The notes under the pieces are model-generated. The model had not been told where the DNA came from and made no database searches. It saw nothing but the letters and a program-made list of their open reading frames with translations. A DNA stretch of 32,386 bases from UMGS755 sp045590535 (GTDB lineage: Bacteria; Bacillota; Clostridia; UBA1381; UBA9506): contig JAZNRE010000020.1 in the NCBI GenBank assembly GCA_045590535.1, positions 1 to 32,386 of the forward strand, written 5' to 3'. Below are positions 1 through 8,049 of this stretch, piece after piece. The translations under genes were made by a program, and so were the position numbers. Every line of letters starts with the position of its first letter. The first letter of the stretch is position 1.

Positions 1-42
1 TTGCAAAAAGCAAGCGGGGGTTTTGTGTTTTAAAGCCTTATT

Positions 43-1158
43 TTAGAATTTTTCTTTCATCCAAGTGGGGATGTCAATGCCAGCTTTGTCAGCTGTGGTA
101 CCATCTTCTTTTGCAAAGGGTTTTGCAGCTGCAGCGGTTGCACCGCCGGAGAAAACAGGTGCAGTAAAGAAACCGGCACCTTTTGCAGCAGAGGAAATGC
201 CTTCAAAACCGGTTGCGATAACCGTGATGACAATCTCATCCTGCAAGGATTCGTCTAATGCAGCACCAAAGATGATGTTAGCATTGGGATCAGCAGCTTC
301 TGTTACCAGTTCAGCAGCGCTGTTAATTTCGAACAGACCCAAGTCAGCACCACCGGTGATGTTAATCAAGATGCCTCTTGCACCGTCAATTGAAGTTTCA
401 AGCAGCGGGCTCTGAATAGCGGCACGAACCGCTTCTTCTGCGCGTTTTTCACCAGTACCACGACCAACACCCATGTGAGCCACACCGGTGTTCTTCATGA
501 TTTTAACAACATCGGCAAAGTCTAAGTTTATGTAGCCGGGGCCGGAAATCAAATCGGAAATACCCTGCACGCCCTGACGCAGAACATCATCTGCCATTTT
601 AAATGCATCCACTAATGTGGTGTGCTGATTGGAAATCTGCAACAGACGGTCGTTAGGGATTGTTACTAAAGAGTCAACAGCATTTTTCAATTCGTTAATG
701 CCTTCTTCTGCACGAGCCATTCTCTGACGGCCTTCAAAAGCGAAGGGCTTAGTTACAATACCAACAGTTAAAATGCCCATTTCTTTTGCAATGGATGCAA
801 CCATAGGAGCTGCACCAGTACCTGTGCCGCCGCCCATACCGGCTGTAACAAACACCATGTCGCTGCCGGCAATTGCCTGTGCAATTTCTTCACGGCTTTC
901 TTCAGCTGCCTTTTGGCCAACCTCAGGGTCAGCACCGGCACCTAAACCTTTTGTTAATTTTTCACCAATCTGAATCTTAAGCGGTGCCTGTGACATCATC
1001 AGGGCACGCTTATCTGTGTTGACAGCTATAAAGTCTACATTTTTGAGGCCATAATCAATCATTCTGTTTACTGCGTTGTTGCCGCCACCACCGACACCGA
1101 TAACTTTGATTTGCTCTACGCGGGTATTGCCTAAAGCTTCGTTATCAAATTCAATCAC
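43..1158 (-). CDS. ftsZ: Cell division protein FtsZ
   Basis: Tubulin-like GTPase that polymerises into the cytoplasmic Z-ring and recruits the divisome. The 371-residue protein has the nucleotide-binding GVGGGGNNAVNRM near residue 21, the tubulin signature GGGTGTG at about 109-115, and the T7-loop NLDFAD at about 211-216 that completes the GTPase site of the neighbouring subunit. It ends in a conserved tail, IPTWMKEKF, which in other bacteria binds FtsA, SepF or ZapA-type partners. The start is GTG at 1156-1158, chosen because a strong GAGGAGG ribosome binding site (1167-1173) lies 8 nt upstream. It is the last gene of the dcw run, after sbp, separated by a 154-nt gap that holds a probable promoter and a palindrome. 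No ftsA precedes it, unlike the Bacillus arrangement. Identification is essentially certain. Confidence 0.98.
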   Translation of the reverse strand: MIEFDNEALGNTRVEQIKVIGVGGGGNNAVNRMIDYGLKNVDFIAVNTDKRALMMSQAPLKIQIGEKLTKGLGAGADPEVGQKAAEESREEIAQAIAGSDMVFVTAGMGGGTGTGAAPMVASIAKEMGILTVGIVTKPFAFEGRQRMARAEEGINELKNAVDSLVTIPNDRLLQISNQHTTLVDAFKMADDVLRQGVQGISDLISGPGYINLDFADVVKIMKNTGVAHMGVGRGTGEKRAEEAVRAAIQSPLLETSIDGARGILINITGGADLGLFEINSAAELVTEAADPNANIIFGAALDESLQDEIVITVIATGFEGISSAAKGAGFFTAPVFSGGATAAAAKPFAKEDGTTADKAGIDIPTWMKEKF

Positions 1159-1180
1159 TTTATTTTCCTCCTCTTTGGTA

Positions 1181-1199
1181 CGAAATGCACTGCATTTCG
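1181..1199 (-). promoter_or_regulatory. Palindrome in the ftsZ leader
   Basis: A perfect inverted repeat with 9-bp arms (CGAAATGCA / TGCATTTCG) around one central base, ending 7 nt upstream of the ftsZ ribosome binding site. It could be an operator or a small leader hairpin next to the Shine-Dalgarno sequence. No T-run follows, so it is not a terminator. Function is inferred only from position. Confidence 0.45.
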
Positions 1200-1268
1200 A
1201 TCGTTTACTTTAGTCAAAGTGAACCTTTTTACGGTTAAAGATACACCTCATTTTGAACTTCAAATATT

Positions 1269-1298
1269 ATTATAACATATTACAGTATGATTACACAA
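1269..1298 (-). promoter_or_regulatory. Probable ftsZ promoter
   Basis: Read on the minus strand, TATAAT (1269-1274) is a perfect -10 box. A weaker TTGTGT (1293-1298) lies 18 bp upstream. The site is in the sbp-ftsZ gap, so ftsZ may be transcribed separately as well as from the upstream operon. The -35 match is only half consensus. Confidence 0.45.
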
Positions 1299-1312
1299 GT
1301 ATAAATTTTCAA

Positions 1313-1669
1313 TTACAAAAACTTTTTTTTCAATTTTGTCCCAATTTGGCTTAAATAGTGGCGTCTGATGATTGAAAAATTTGAAAAAAGTCTTGTTCCG
1401 AAGACAATTAAGGCAGCTAAATAGAGGTCAACATCCAATTTTTTTCCAAGAAATGTCAAAAGAGCTGCCAAAAGTCCGTTGCAAATAAAGCCGGTGATGA
1501 AAGTATTTAATGAAAAACTTTTTCTCGTGGCTGCCGAGAGTGCACCAAAGGCAGAATCAAGCAAAGCTAAAATAAAAATTGCCACATAAGAAGAATAAGC
1601 AGCGGGGATATGGTAGGGAAAAAGGATGCCTACCGTAATGCCGATAATGGCGCAAGCAACGATAATCAT
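1313..1669 (-). CDS. sbp: Small basic protein (Sbp, DUF1290)
   Basis: A 118-residue membrane protein of the DUF1290 / small basic protein family, usually found just upstream of ftsA/ftsZ in Firmicutes (sbp in Bacillus subtilis). Three hydrophobic segments are visible (about 1-20, 27-48 and 56-75), with further hydrophobic stretches near 82-95 and a strongly basic C-terminus rich in Lys. Molecular function is unknown; the neighbourhood suggests a role linked to cell division or envelope assembly. The ATG overlaps the stop of the DUF881 gene as ATGA (1666-1669), and an AAGGAGG site lies inside the end of that gene, so the two are probably translationally coupled. Confidence 0.88.
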   Translation of the reverse strand: MIIVACAIIGITVGILFPYHIPAAYSSYVAIFILALLDSAFGALSAATRKSFSLNTFITGFICNGLLAALLTFLGKKLDVDLYLAALIVFGTRLFSNFSIIRRHYLSQIGTKLKKKFL

Positions 1670-2421
1670 TCTTTTGCCTCCTTTTGTGTTGTCACCGCAG
1701 TAGCGCTGGAAAAATTAACCGTGCCGCTGTATTTCGGAATTCGCAACTCATTATGCTTCGAGATGGAGATTGAAAAACCCCACACTCTTAAATTATCAAT
1801 CACACCGCCGTTTAAATTCATAGCAGCTTCTAACTGGTCAGCTTTTCCAATGGCCTTAATAACATAAGGCGGTGCCATCTTTGTGTCGTTAACCAAAATG
1901 GTGGGGCCCACACAACGCACAGCGCTGGTGCTAATAATGCGGCTGTCGTTTACGCAAATGGCTTCTGCCCCTGCCGCACAAAGCTCGTTGATAACACGGC
2001 GCAAATCCTCATCGTGAATTAGGGTTTCGTTTGCGGTTAAAACGGCCTGTGCCGATTTGCGATTGTTAATATCGCTCATTGTGATGGTGATGCCCGGACC
2101 TTTCACATCCACAAAGCCGGCCATGAGTTCAGCTCGCTTTAACTGGTCGGATAAGAATTTGGAATAGCCACTGTTTTGCTCGGCGTCTTCGCGGTATTGG
2201 GCAATGTCATTTTGATAGGCCTCTATTTGTTTTTTCAAATCTTCGTTTTGTTCACGCTCTTTTTTCAAATCACCCAAGAGCTCATCAACGCGGGCATTTT
2301 GCAGTTTGTATTGTGAATTGTTCACCGTTACACTTTTAAACTGCAGAGTGATGATAAAGGTCATGATTAAAACAATAATTCCCATAGAAAGCTGAACTTT
2401 ATATTTTTTAATCACTTTCAT
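1666..2421 (-). CDS. DUF881 family membrane-anchored protein (YlxW/YlxX-like)
   Basis: A 251-residue protein of the DUF881 family, the group that includes B. subtilis YlxW and YlxX, encoded between divIB and ftsZ. A single N-terminal transmembrane helix (about 9-29) is followed by a charged coiled-coil region (about 38-80, with repeated Leu/Glu/Lys) and then the extracellular DUF881 domain (about 90-245), with the conserved GPGITI and INELCAAGAEAICVND stretches. The frame stays open for another 60 codons upstream, but that part is basic out-of-frame sequence over the end of divIB. The ATG at 2419-2421 is preferred because a GAAGGGA site precedes it and the family begins just before the helix. 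It overlaps divIB by 14 nt and sbp by 4 nt. The precise role in division is unknown. Confidence 0.85.
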   Translation of the reverse strand: MKVIKKYKVQLSMGIIVLIMTFIITLQFKSVTVNNSQYKLQNARVDELLGDLKKEREQNEDLKKQIEAYQNDIAQYREDAEQNSGYSKFLSDQLKRAELMAGFVDVKGPGITITMSDINNRKSAQAVLTANETLIHDEDLRRVINELCAAGAEAICVNDSRIISTSAVRCVGPTILVNDTKMAPPYVIKAIGKADQLEAAMNLNGGVIDNLRVWGFSISISKHNELRIPKYSGTVNFSSATAVTTQKEAKE

Positions 2422-3355
2422 TTGTCCCTTCTTCTCCGTCAGCAGCAGGGGTTTCAGGCGATGCACTTTGAGGGCCATCAACTGCTTTTTCATCGGTTTT
2501 GGCTTCAGTCGGTGTGCCGTCTTCCGTTTGGGTGCCCTGGGATGCATCACCGGAGTTTTCTGCAGACGGATTTTCTTCTGTTTCAGCCGGCGGTTCTTCA
2601 TCTAAAGTGCCGTAAACAGCCCGAGAAGGCGTGGTTAAATCAATGTAGCTGCCTTCTGTGCGGTTCACCATGGGCAAAATGTTTGACAAAACAGAAATTT
2701 TATATTCCATTTCTGTGGTTTTGCCAAAGATAATTTTTGTGCCGTCGGTTAAGTAAAAATAAACATCGGACAGGTCATCAAAATGGCCCGAGCGCATCTC
2801 ACTCAAAAGCCCTTTTTCTTGTAACAATCGCAGTGTGTCTATTATTATATCAAACTTAACCATGTCTTGTACAGCTATTTTCTCGCAGATTTCAGCATTT
2901 TTTATTTCCAATCCTGTTATATTTAGTAATTCCAGGGAAGAAATATCATCTTTTAAGGCTAAAACTTTGCCGTTTTCGTTGGTGATAACATAGCCGGAAA
3001 GATAAGGAAAATAAAGTCTGGGTTTGGTTTCAACAACCGAGATGCAAACCTTCATTGACAGTCGGCGGTTGATGGTGACACTATCGATTTCGGGAATTTT
3101 TAAAAGGGCTTTTTTGGCGGCTCGTTTGTTAATTCTGAAAATATTTGCCCCTTTGGAAATGGCAGAAGCCTCTAAAATCTGCTCCTGTGCAATCAGCTCG
3201 TTACCTGTAACCTCAATGGTTTTTATGTTAAACCAAGGCGTGAAGAGAAGAAGGCTGAGTATGGCGGCAAAAAGCAGCAGAAAAAGAAAAAACCGTCTCC
3301 GCATTATGGCCAGTTTCCGTTTTCTTTTTTGTTTGGCAGACATTGGCTTTGTCAT
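2408..3355 (-). CDS. divIB: Cell division protein DivIB/FtsQ
   Basis: A bitopic divisome protein that, with FtsL and DivIC/FtsB, regulates septal peptidoglycan synthesis. The 315-residue protein has a basic cytoplasmic N-terminus (KQKRKRK), one transmembrane helix at about 22-39, then a POTRA domain starting at FNIKTIEVTGN (about 42-112) and the beta domain (about 113-250). The last 60 or so residues are a low-complexity acidic tail rich in Glu, Thr, Pro and Ala, probably disordered outside the membrane. Acidic tails also occur in other Gram-positive DivIB proteins. It starts 16 nt after murA, with an AAAGGG site upstream; an in-frame ATG four codons later is a possible alternative start. Confidence 0.9.
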   Translation of the reverse strand: MTKPMSAKQKRKRKLAIMRRRFFLFLLLFAAILSLLLFTPWFNIKTIEVTGNELIAQEQILEASAISKGANIFRINKRAAKKALLKIPEIDSVTINRRLSMKVCISVVETKPRLYFPYLSGYVITNENGKVLALKDDISSLELLNITGLEIKNAEICEKIAVQDMVKFDIIIDTLRLLQEKGLLSEMRSGHFDDLSDVYFYLTDGTKIIFGKTTEMEYKISVLSNILPMVNRTEGSYIDLTTPSRAVYGTLDEEPPAETEENPSAENSGDASQGTQTEDGTPTEAKTDEKAVDGPQSASPETPAADGEEGTNESD

Positions 3356-3371
3356 AAGTTACAGCCCTTTC

Positions 3372-4625
3372 TCAGATTCGTTTCACATTGGCTCCTAAAT
3401 GGTTTAAATTAGAAACCAAATTGTCATAACCTCTATCAATAAAATGAATGTTGTCAATTTCAGTTGTGCCCTTTGCAGCCAGGGCAGCAATCACCAAGGC
3501 AGCACCGCCACGAAGGTCACAGGCAGAAACCTGTGCACCCTTTAAGGATGTGACACCGCTAATCATGGCCTGGTCCGCCTGCACCGCAATGGAGGCACCC
3601 ATTTTTTGCAGCTCTTCCGCCACTTTAAACCGGCTTTTAAAAATGCGCTCACAAATCGAACTGGTGCCATCGGCCAAGGTCAGCGTGGCTAGAAACAGTG
3701 ATTGCGCATCGGTTGGAAAACCGGGGTAGGGTGCGGTGGTGATGTTTTCAATTGCCATTAAACGAGGCGGAGCAACCAAACGAACGGTATGGTTTTCAGC
3801 TTCAACTCGACAACCGCATTTGGCAAGTTCGGAAAGAGCCGTTTCTAAATGCTCCGGCACGGTGTTGTGCAAAGTGATGTTGCCCCCTGTGGCAGCCGCA
3901 CAGCATAAATAAGTGATGGCGGCAATCCGGTCGGGCATAACGGTGTAATCGGCGGCGTGCAAGCGAGTCACGCCGTGAATGGTAATGGTAGAGGTGCCGG
4001 CACCACAAACTGAGGCACCCATGGCATTTAAAAAGTTGGCCAAATCAACAATTTCGGGCTCTTTGGCTGCGTTCTCCAAAACTGTGACACCGGGGGTGAG
4101 ACAGGCAGCCAGCATAGTGTTTTCCGTTGCACCTACACTGGGGAAAGAAAGGGTGAGTGTTTTGCTTTTTAACTTGCGGGCTCGAACAAACAAATAGCCT
4201 TTTTTCTCTTTGATTGTGCAACCCAGCTCCATCAGTGCCTTGTTATGTAAGTCAATGGGGCGAGGACCCAACTCGCAACCACCGGGCATTGAAATTTTAG
4301 CCTTATGGTTGCGGGCAACAATAGCCCCCATAAAAATAATGGAGGAACGAAGCTGTTGCATGAGGTGTTCCGGAATATGATAGCCGGGACGCTTTCGTGC
4401 ATCTATGGTCAATGTGTGTCCCATGCGGGTCACCTTGACACCTAAATATCGTAAGATTTCAATAGTAATATTCACATCCCTTAAGTCCGGGCAATTGTGA
4501 ATAACATTCACGCCGTCATCACATAAAATGGATGCGGCAAGTATGGGCAGTACAGCATTTTTCGCACCATGAACGGCAATGCTGCCTCGAATGGGTGCGC
4601 CTCCTTCAATAACCAGCCTGCTCAT
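3372..4625 (-). CDS. murA: UDP-N-acetylglucosamine 1-carboxyvinyltransferase MurA
   Basis: Cytoplasmic enzyme for the first committed step of peptidoglycan synthesis: transfer of enolpyruvate from phosphoenolpyruvate to UDP-GlcNAc. The product is 417 residues, the usual length. K22-N23 in the GAKNAVLPIL motif and the catalytic cysteine C117 in PGGCELGPRPIDLH (the fosfomycin target position) are present. The frame is open for 78 more codons upstream, but the ATG at 4623-4625 has a full AGGAGGTG site 7 nt before it and gives the family N-terminus MSRLVIEGG, so the extension is rejected. It lies between murG and divIB, with a 133-nt structured gap before it. Confidence 0.97.
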   Translation of the reverse strand: MSRLVIEGGAPIRGSIAVHGAKNAVLPILAASILCDDGVNVIHNCPDLRDVNITIEILRYLGVKVTRMGHTLTIDARKRPGYHIPEHLMQQLRSSIIFMGAIVARNHKAKISMPGGCELGPRPIDLHNKALMELGCTIKEKKGYLFVRARKLKSKTLTLSFPSVGATENTMLAACLTPGVTVLENAAKEPEIVDLANFLNAMGASVCGAGTSTITIHGVTRLHAADYTVMPDRIAAITYLCCAAATGGNITLHNTVPEHLETALSELAKCGCRVEAENHTVRLVAPPRLMAIENITTAPYPGFPTDAQSLFLATLTLADGTSSICERIFKSRFKVAEELQKMGASIAVQADQAMISGVTSLKGAQVSACDLRGGAALVIAALAAKGTTEIDNIHFIDRGYDNLVSNLNHLGANVKRI

Positions 4626-4640
4626 ATCCTTACACCTCCT

Positions 4641-4706
4641 GATATTGTAGGCGACACGCAGCCAAAAGTTCTGTCTGCGGTCACAACCAAAAACTATTAC
4701 AATATC
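4641..4706 (-). promoter_or_regulatory. Structured leader upstream of murA
   Basis: A 9-bp inverted repeat (GATATTGTA, 4698-4706, with TACAATATC, 4641-4649, as read on the minus strand) encloses a second stem, GAC-CGCAG with CTGCG-T-GTC (4675-4682 with 4653-4661). The lower arm ends directly against the AGGAGGTG ribosome binding site of murA (4633-4640). It could be an mRNA element that tunes murA translation or protects a processed 5' end. It lacks a T-tract, so it is not an intrinsic terminator. Its regulatory role is inference. Confidence 0.45.
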
Positions 4707-4758
4707 ATAGTATGCAGGTTTTAGCAGGTTGCTACATCCACAAGGGGTTGTGCGCCGA

Positions 4759-5847
4759 CTATTGCAACAAGGAAAGAGCCACCTCGCTGATACGCTTTGC
4801 ACCATCGGTAATGCCCACACGCCGTGCTTTTTCAGCCATAGTGATTTTGCGGTTTTCATCCTTTAAAATCGAATCAATTGCCTGCCGGAGAGTTTCAGGG
4901 GAAAGCTCTCTGTCTGCAATTACAATGGCGCCACCGGCCTTTTCCATGCTTTTGGCGTTATAGGTTTGGTGGTCGTGAGCCACATTGGGCGAGGGAATTA
5001 AAATGGCGGGTTTGCCTAAGGCACATAGCTCGCTGACGGTCAGTGCACCGGCACGGCCGATGATAACATCGGCAGCGGCCATAACCAAATCCATATTTTC
5101 AATGTAAGGTAAAAGGCGAAGGTTATCTTCTTTTTTGTTTAAGCTCTTTATGACTTGTTCATAAAAACGCTGACCGGTTCCCAACATAAATTGAAAATGG
5201 TCTGTCTTTTCATTGTTTAATAAGCCAACAACAGCGTTGTTAAGGGTGGCAGCTCCTAAACTGCCGCCAAAAGCAGCAACAAAGGGACGCTCATCAAGCC
5301 CCAAGGCTTTTCTGGCTTCACTGGCGTTGACGGAAAGCATCTCCTCACGAATGGGATTGCCAGTGAGAACGCATTTTTCAGCATGAGATGCTTTAAAATA
5401 TTTGGTGGTATCGGCAAAACTGATGCAGATACGGTCGGAAAGACCGGCAGCCAGTTTCACGGTCACACCGGGGATGACATTTTGTTCATGAATAATCGTC
5501 GGAATTTTTAAGGCTTTTGCGGCAAACAACACCGGGGCACAAACATAGCCGCCTGTGCCGATGACCACATCCGGTGCAAAGTCTTTCAGAATTTTTTTCG
5601 AATGCTTTAAAGCAGTGAGAAACTGTTTGATAACCAAAAAATTCTTAAGGGTTAAGCGGCGAATTAAGCCTGACACTTCAATATAGCGGATATCCCAACC
5701 GGCAGCAGGGACCAGCTTGTTTTCAAGACCCCTTTTTGTGCCGACAAATAAAATATCTGCCTGATGATTTTGTGCCAAATGTCCGGCAATAGCCAAAGCC
5801 GGATTGATATGGCCGGCAGTGCCGCCACCGGATAATAAAACCTTCAT
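4759..5847 (-). CDS. murG: Lipid II synthase MurG (GlcNAc transferase)
   Basis: Membrane-associated GT-B glycosyltransferase (GT28) that adds GlcNAc from UDP-GlcNAc to lipid I, giving lipid II on the cytoplasmic face. The 362-residue protein starts with the glycine-rich loop SGGGTAGHINPALAIA (about 6-21). It carries IGTGGYVCAPVLFAA and HEQNVIPGVTVK in the N-domain, and the donor-site GRAGALTVSELCALGKPAILIPSP stretch in the C-domain. The ATG is preceded by AAAGGA. It lies 20 nt after ftsW, so it is in the same transcript. Confidence 0.97.
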   Translation of the reverse strand: MKVLLSGGGTAGHINPALAIAGHLAQNHQADILFVGTKRGLENKLVPAAGWDIRYIEVSGLIRRLTLKNFLVIKQFLTALKHSKKILKDFAPDVVIGTGGYVCAPVLFAAKALKIPTIIHEQNVIPGVTVKLAAGLSDRICISFADTTKYFKASHAEKCVLTGNPIREEMLSVNASEARKALGLDERPFVAAFGGSLGAATLNNAVVGLLNNEKTDHFQFMLGTGQRFYEQVIKSLNKKEDNLRLLPYIENMDLVMAAADVIIGRAGALTVSELCALGKPAILIPSPNVAHDHQTYNAKSMEKAGGAIVIADRELSPETLRQAIDSILKDENRKITMAEKARRVGITDGAKRISEVALSLLQ

Positions 5848-5867
5848 ATGCTCAAATCCTTTACAGG

Positions 5868-7022
5868 TTAAATTGATTGCTTTTTAAATTTTGAGATGTT
5901 TAACACAATGCCCATAGCGGCCAGTAAGAAGAAGAGAGAAGAACCGCCAGCAGAGAAAAAGGGCAGCGGAATGCCGGTTGTGGGAATGGATGAAGTCACA
6001 ACGGCAATATTTAAAATGGTCTGCACGGCCACCAGTGAAATGATGCCTGTTACCAAAAGGCATGAAAAAGTATCAGGGGCATGAACGGCGATTTTTATGC
6101 CGCGCCAAAAGAAAACGGCAAAAAGCGCCAGAATGGCAAGGGCACCAATGAGCCCCAATTCTTCACACACAATGGCATAAATAAAGTCGTTTTGCGGTTC
6201 GGACACATATAAGAATTTTTGTCGGGAATTGCCAAAGCCAACCCCGAATAATCCGCCTGAACCAATGGCGTATAACGATTGCAAAATCTGCCATCCGGCG
6301 CCCTGTGCATCAGCAGCCGGGTCTAAAAAGGCGGTCCAGCGCTTAAGACGATAGGGTTCTTTTGCAATAAGCAATACACCGGCAAACAGCACGGGAATGG
6401 ATAAAAATGCAAAGTAGCGAAAGCGTGCACCGGCCACCAACAACATAATAACCAGAGTTAAACCAAGAATGATGCAAATGGAAAAGTGAGGCTCAAGCAA
6501 AAGCAAACCCATAAAGAGTAGCATAACAATCAAATATCGCAGCAAGTGCTTAAACTCAACAATTTTATCTTTAATTTGTGAAAGGCTGGCGGCAAAATAG
6601 ATAATGAGTCCCAGCTTTGCCACCTCAGAAGGCTGAAAGCTTAAGCCACCAACGCCCAACCAACGCTTTGCGCCTTTAACATCGATGCCCACTAAGACCA
6701 CAGCGATGAGCAAAAAGAAACTGACGGCCAAAATAGGAAAGGCCAGTTTTTTTAACTTGCGATAATCAAAATTAGCCATAAAAATCATGGCACCAACGCC
6801 TAAAATGGCCCAAATCACCTGTTTTTTAATGAAATAAAGACCGTCGTCAAAGTAGTAATAGGCATAAGGATAGCTTGAAGAAAAAACCATGAGCAATCCA
6901 ATAACCAGCAGTAAAATAAGTGTCAGCAAAAAGCCTAAATCATAGCCGGTTTTTGTCAGTTTTGTTTTATTTAATTGTGTTTGTTGTGCTGGTTTGGCAG
7001 CAGAGCGCAGATCCACCAACAA
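5868..7022 (-). CDS. ftsW: SEDS glycosyltransferase FtsW
   Basis: Polytopic SEDS-family peptidoglycan polymerase of the septum, working with the class B PBP encoded upstream. The 384-residue protein has about ten hydrophobic segments, with the conserved RWLGVGGLSFQPSEVAKLG region containing the essential acidic region, the large extracellular loop (PAADAQGAGWQILQSLYAIGSGG), and the C-terminal GIPLPFFSAGGSSL motif. It could be named SpoVE or RodA from the sequence alone, but its place in the dcw cluster favours FtsW. The most likely start is a TTG at 7020-7022, 7 nt after AAAGG (7030-7034); the next codons, TTG and GTG, are alternatives. It starts 14 nt after the mraY stop, where murD usually lies between them. 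Confidence 0.93.
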   Translation of the reverse strand: MLVDLRSAAKPAQQTQLNKTKLTKTGYDLGFLLTLILLLVIGLLMVFSSSYPYAYYYFDDGLYFIKKQVIWAILGVGAMIFMANFDYRKLKKLAFPILAVSFFLLIAVVLVGIDVKGAKRWLGVGGLSFQPSEVAKLGLIIYFAASLSQIKDKIVEFKHLLRYLIVMLLFMGLLLLEPHFSICIILGLTLVIMLLVAGARFRYFAFLSIPVLFAGVLLIAKEPYRLKRWTAFLDPAADAQGAGWQILQSLYAIGSGGLFGVGFGNSRQKFLYVSEPQNDFIYAIVCEELGLIGALAILALFAVFFWRGIKIAVHAPDTFSCLLVTGIISLVAVQTILNIAVVTSSIPTTGIPLPFFSAGGSSLFFLLAAMGIVLNISKFKKQSI

Positions 7023-7036
7023 TCACCATCCTTTAA

Positions 7037-8011
7037 TTATAATAACGGTATGATGCAAACATACCCAATCAGGCATAAAACCAGGGTTGCTGCACTGAAA
7101 AGAAAAACGATTTTAACTTCACTAAAACCGCACATTTCAAAATGATGATGGATGGGGCTCATTTTAAAAATGCGTTTTTTTGTCAGTTTAAATGAAGTAA
7201 CCTGCATAATAACAGAAAGAGTCTCCATCAAATAAACGCCGCCTACAATGATTAACACCAAGGGCATTTTAAGCATAGAGGCAGTTACGGCAATAGCGCC
7301 TCCTAAAAACAGAGAACCGGTATCGCCCATAAAGACCTTTGCCGGATGGGCATTGAAAAGTAAAAATGCAAGGCATCCGCCGGCTATGGCACCAATTAAA
7401 ATGCCAATGGTCGAATCGAATAAAACAGACATAATCAAAAAGAAAACACTGACAATCAATGTGACAGAGGTGGCAAGACCGTCTAAACCGTCGGTGAGAT
7501 TCACACTGTTGACCACGGCAAGCTGCACTAAAATTGTCAGAGGGATAATCCACAATCCAATGTCAAGGGTGAAGGATAAAAAAGGCACAATCAGCTCACC
7601 ACTCACATAACCCAAATAGTTCATCGAAAGAGTGCTGACAATGGCCACAAGCAGTTGCGACAAAAATTTAGCCTTGGCAGAAAGGCCAAGATTTCTTTTT
7701 TTAACAACCTTAATAAAGTCATCCACAAAGCCCACGCAGCCGTAGGCCAGGGCTGTTGCCACGGGAATGATTAAATCATAGCGACGAACACCGTGACGCA
7801 CAAAGATAACCACCAGTGAGGCTAAAACCGAAGCGAGAATAAAGCTAATACCGCCCATGGTGGGTGTGCCGCTTTTGGTTTGGTGCCAACTGGGGCCTTC
7901 ATCGCGAATGCTTTGACCAAATTTTAACCGGCGCAAAAAGGGAATTAACACAGGTGTTATTATCAAACAAATAATGGCTGAAAGGGCGGTGGCGTATAGT
8001 GCACTGCTCAT
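7037..8011 (-). CDS. mraY: Phospho-N-acetylmuramoyl-pentapeptide-transferase MraY
   Basis: Integral membrane enzyme that joins phospho-MurNAc-pentapeptide to undecaprenyl phosphate to make lipid I. The 324-residue protein has about ten hydrophobic helices. The family motifs are visible: GTPTMGGISF near residue 48, the Mg-binding VGFVDDFIKVVKKRNLGL, the NLTDGLDGLA loop, GDTGSLFLGG, and the C-terminal PIHHHFE. The ATG at 8009-8011 follows an AAAGGAG site. It lies 38 nt after murF. Confidence 0.97.
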   Translation of the reverse strand: MSSALYATALSAIICLIITPVLIPFLRRLKFGQSIRDEGPSWHQTKSGTPTMGGISFILASVLASLVVIFVRHGVRRYDLIIPVATALAYGCVGFVDDFIKVVKKRNLGLSAKAKFLSQLLVAIVSTLSMNYLGYVSGELIVPFLSFTLDIGLWIIPLTILVQLAVVNSVNLTDGLDGLATSVTLIVSVFFLIMSVLFDSTIGILIGAIAGGCLAFLLFNAHPAKVFMGDTGSLFLGGAIAVTASMLKMPLVLIIVGGVYLMETLSVIMQVTSFKLTKKRIFKMSPIHHHFEMCGFSEVKIVFLFSAATLVLCLIGYVCIIPLL

Positions 8012-8049
8012 GAGCTCAACTCCTTTGTAAACTTGCTGTATGGGTGGAT

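Noticed and set aside
1..42. Terminator of the dcw operon after ftsZ
   Set aside because: The C-run followed by GCTTGCTTTTTG could belong to a hairpin, but the matching arm is not seen before the window edge.
2422..2601. N-terminal extension of the DUF881 protein
   Set aside because: The 60 extra residues are basic low-complexity sequence read out of frame over the DivIB acidic tail; the ATG at 2421 has a ribosome binding site and the right family N-terminus.
4626..4859. 78-residue N-terminal extension of MurA
   Set aside because: It overlaps murG and lacks family similarity; the ATG at 4625 has a full Shine-Dalgarno sequence and gives the normal length.
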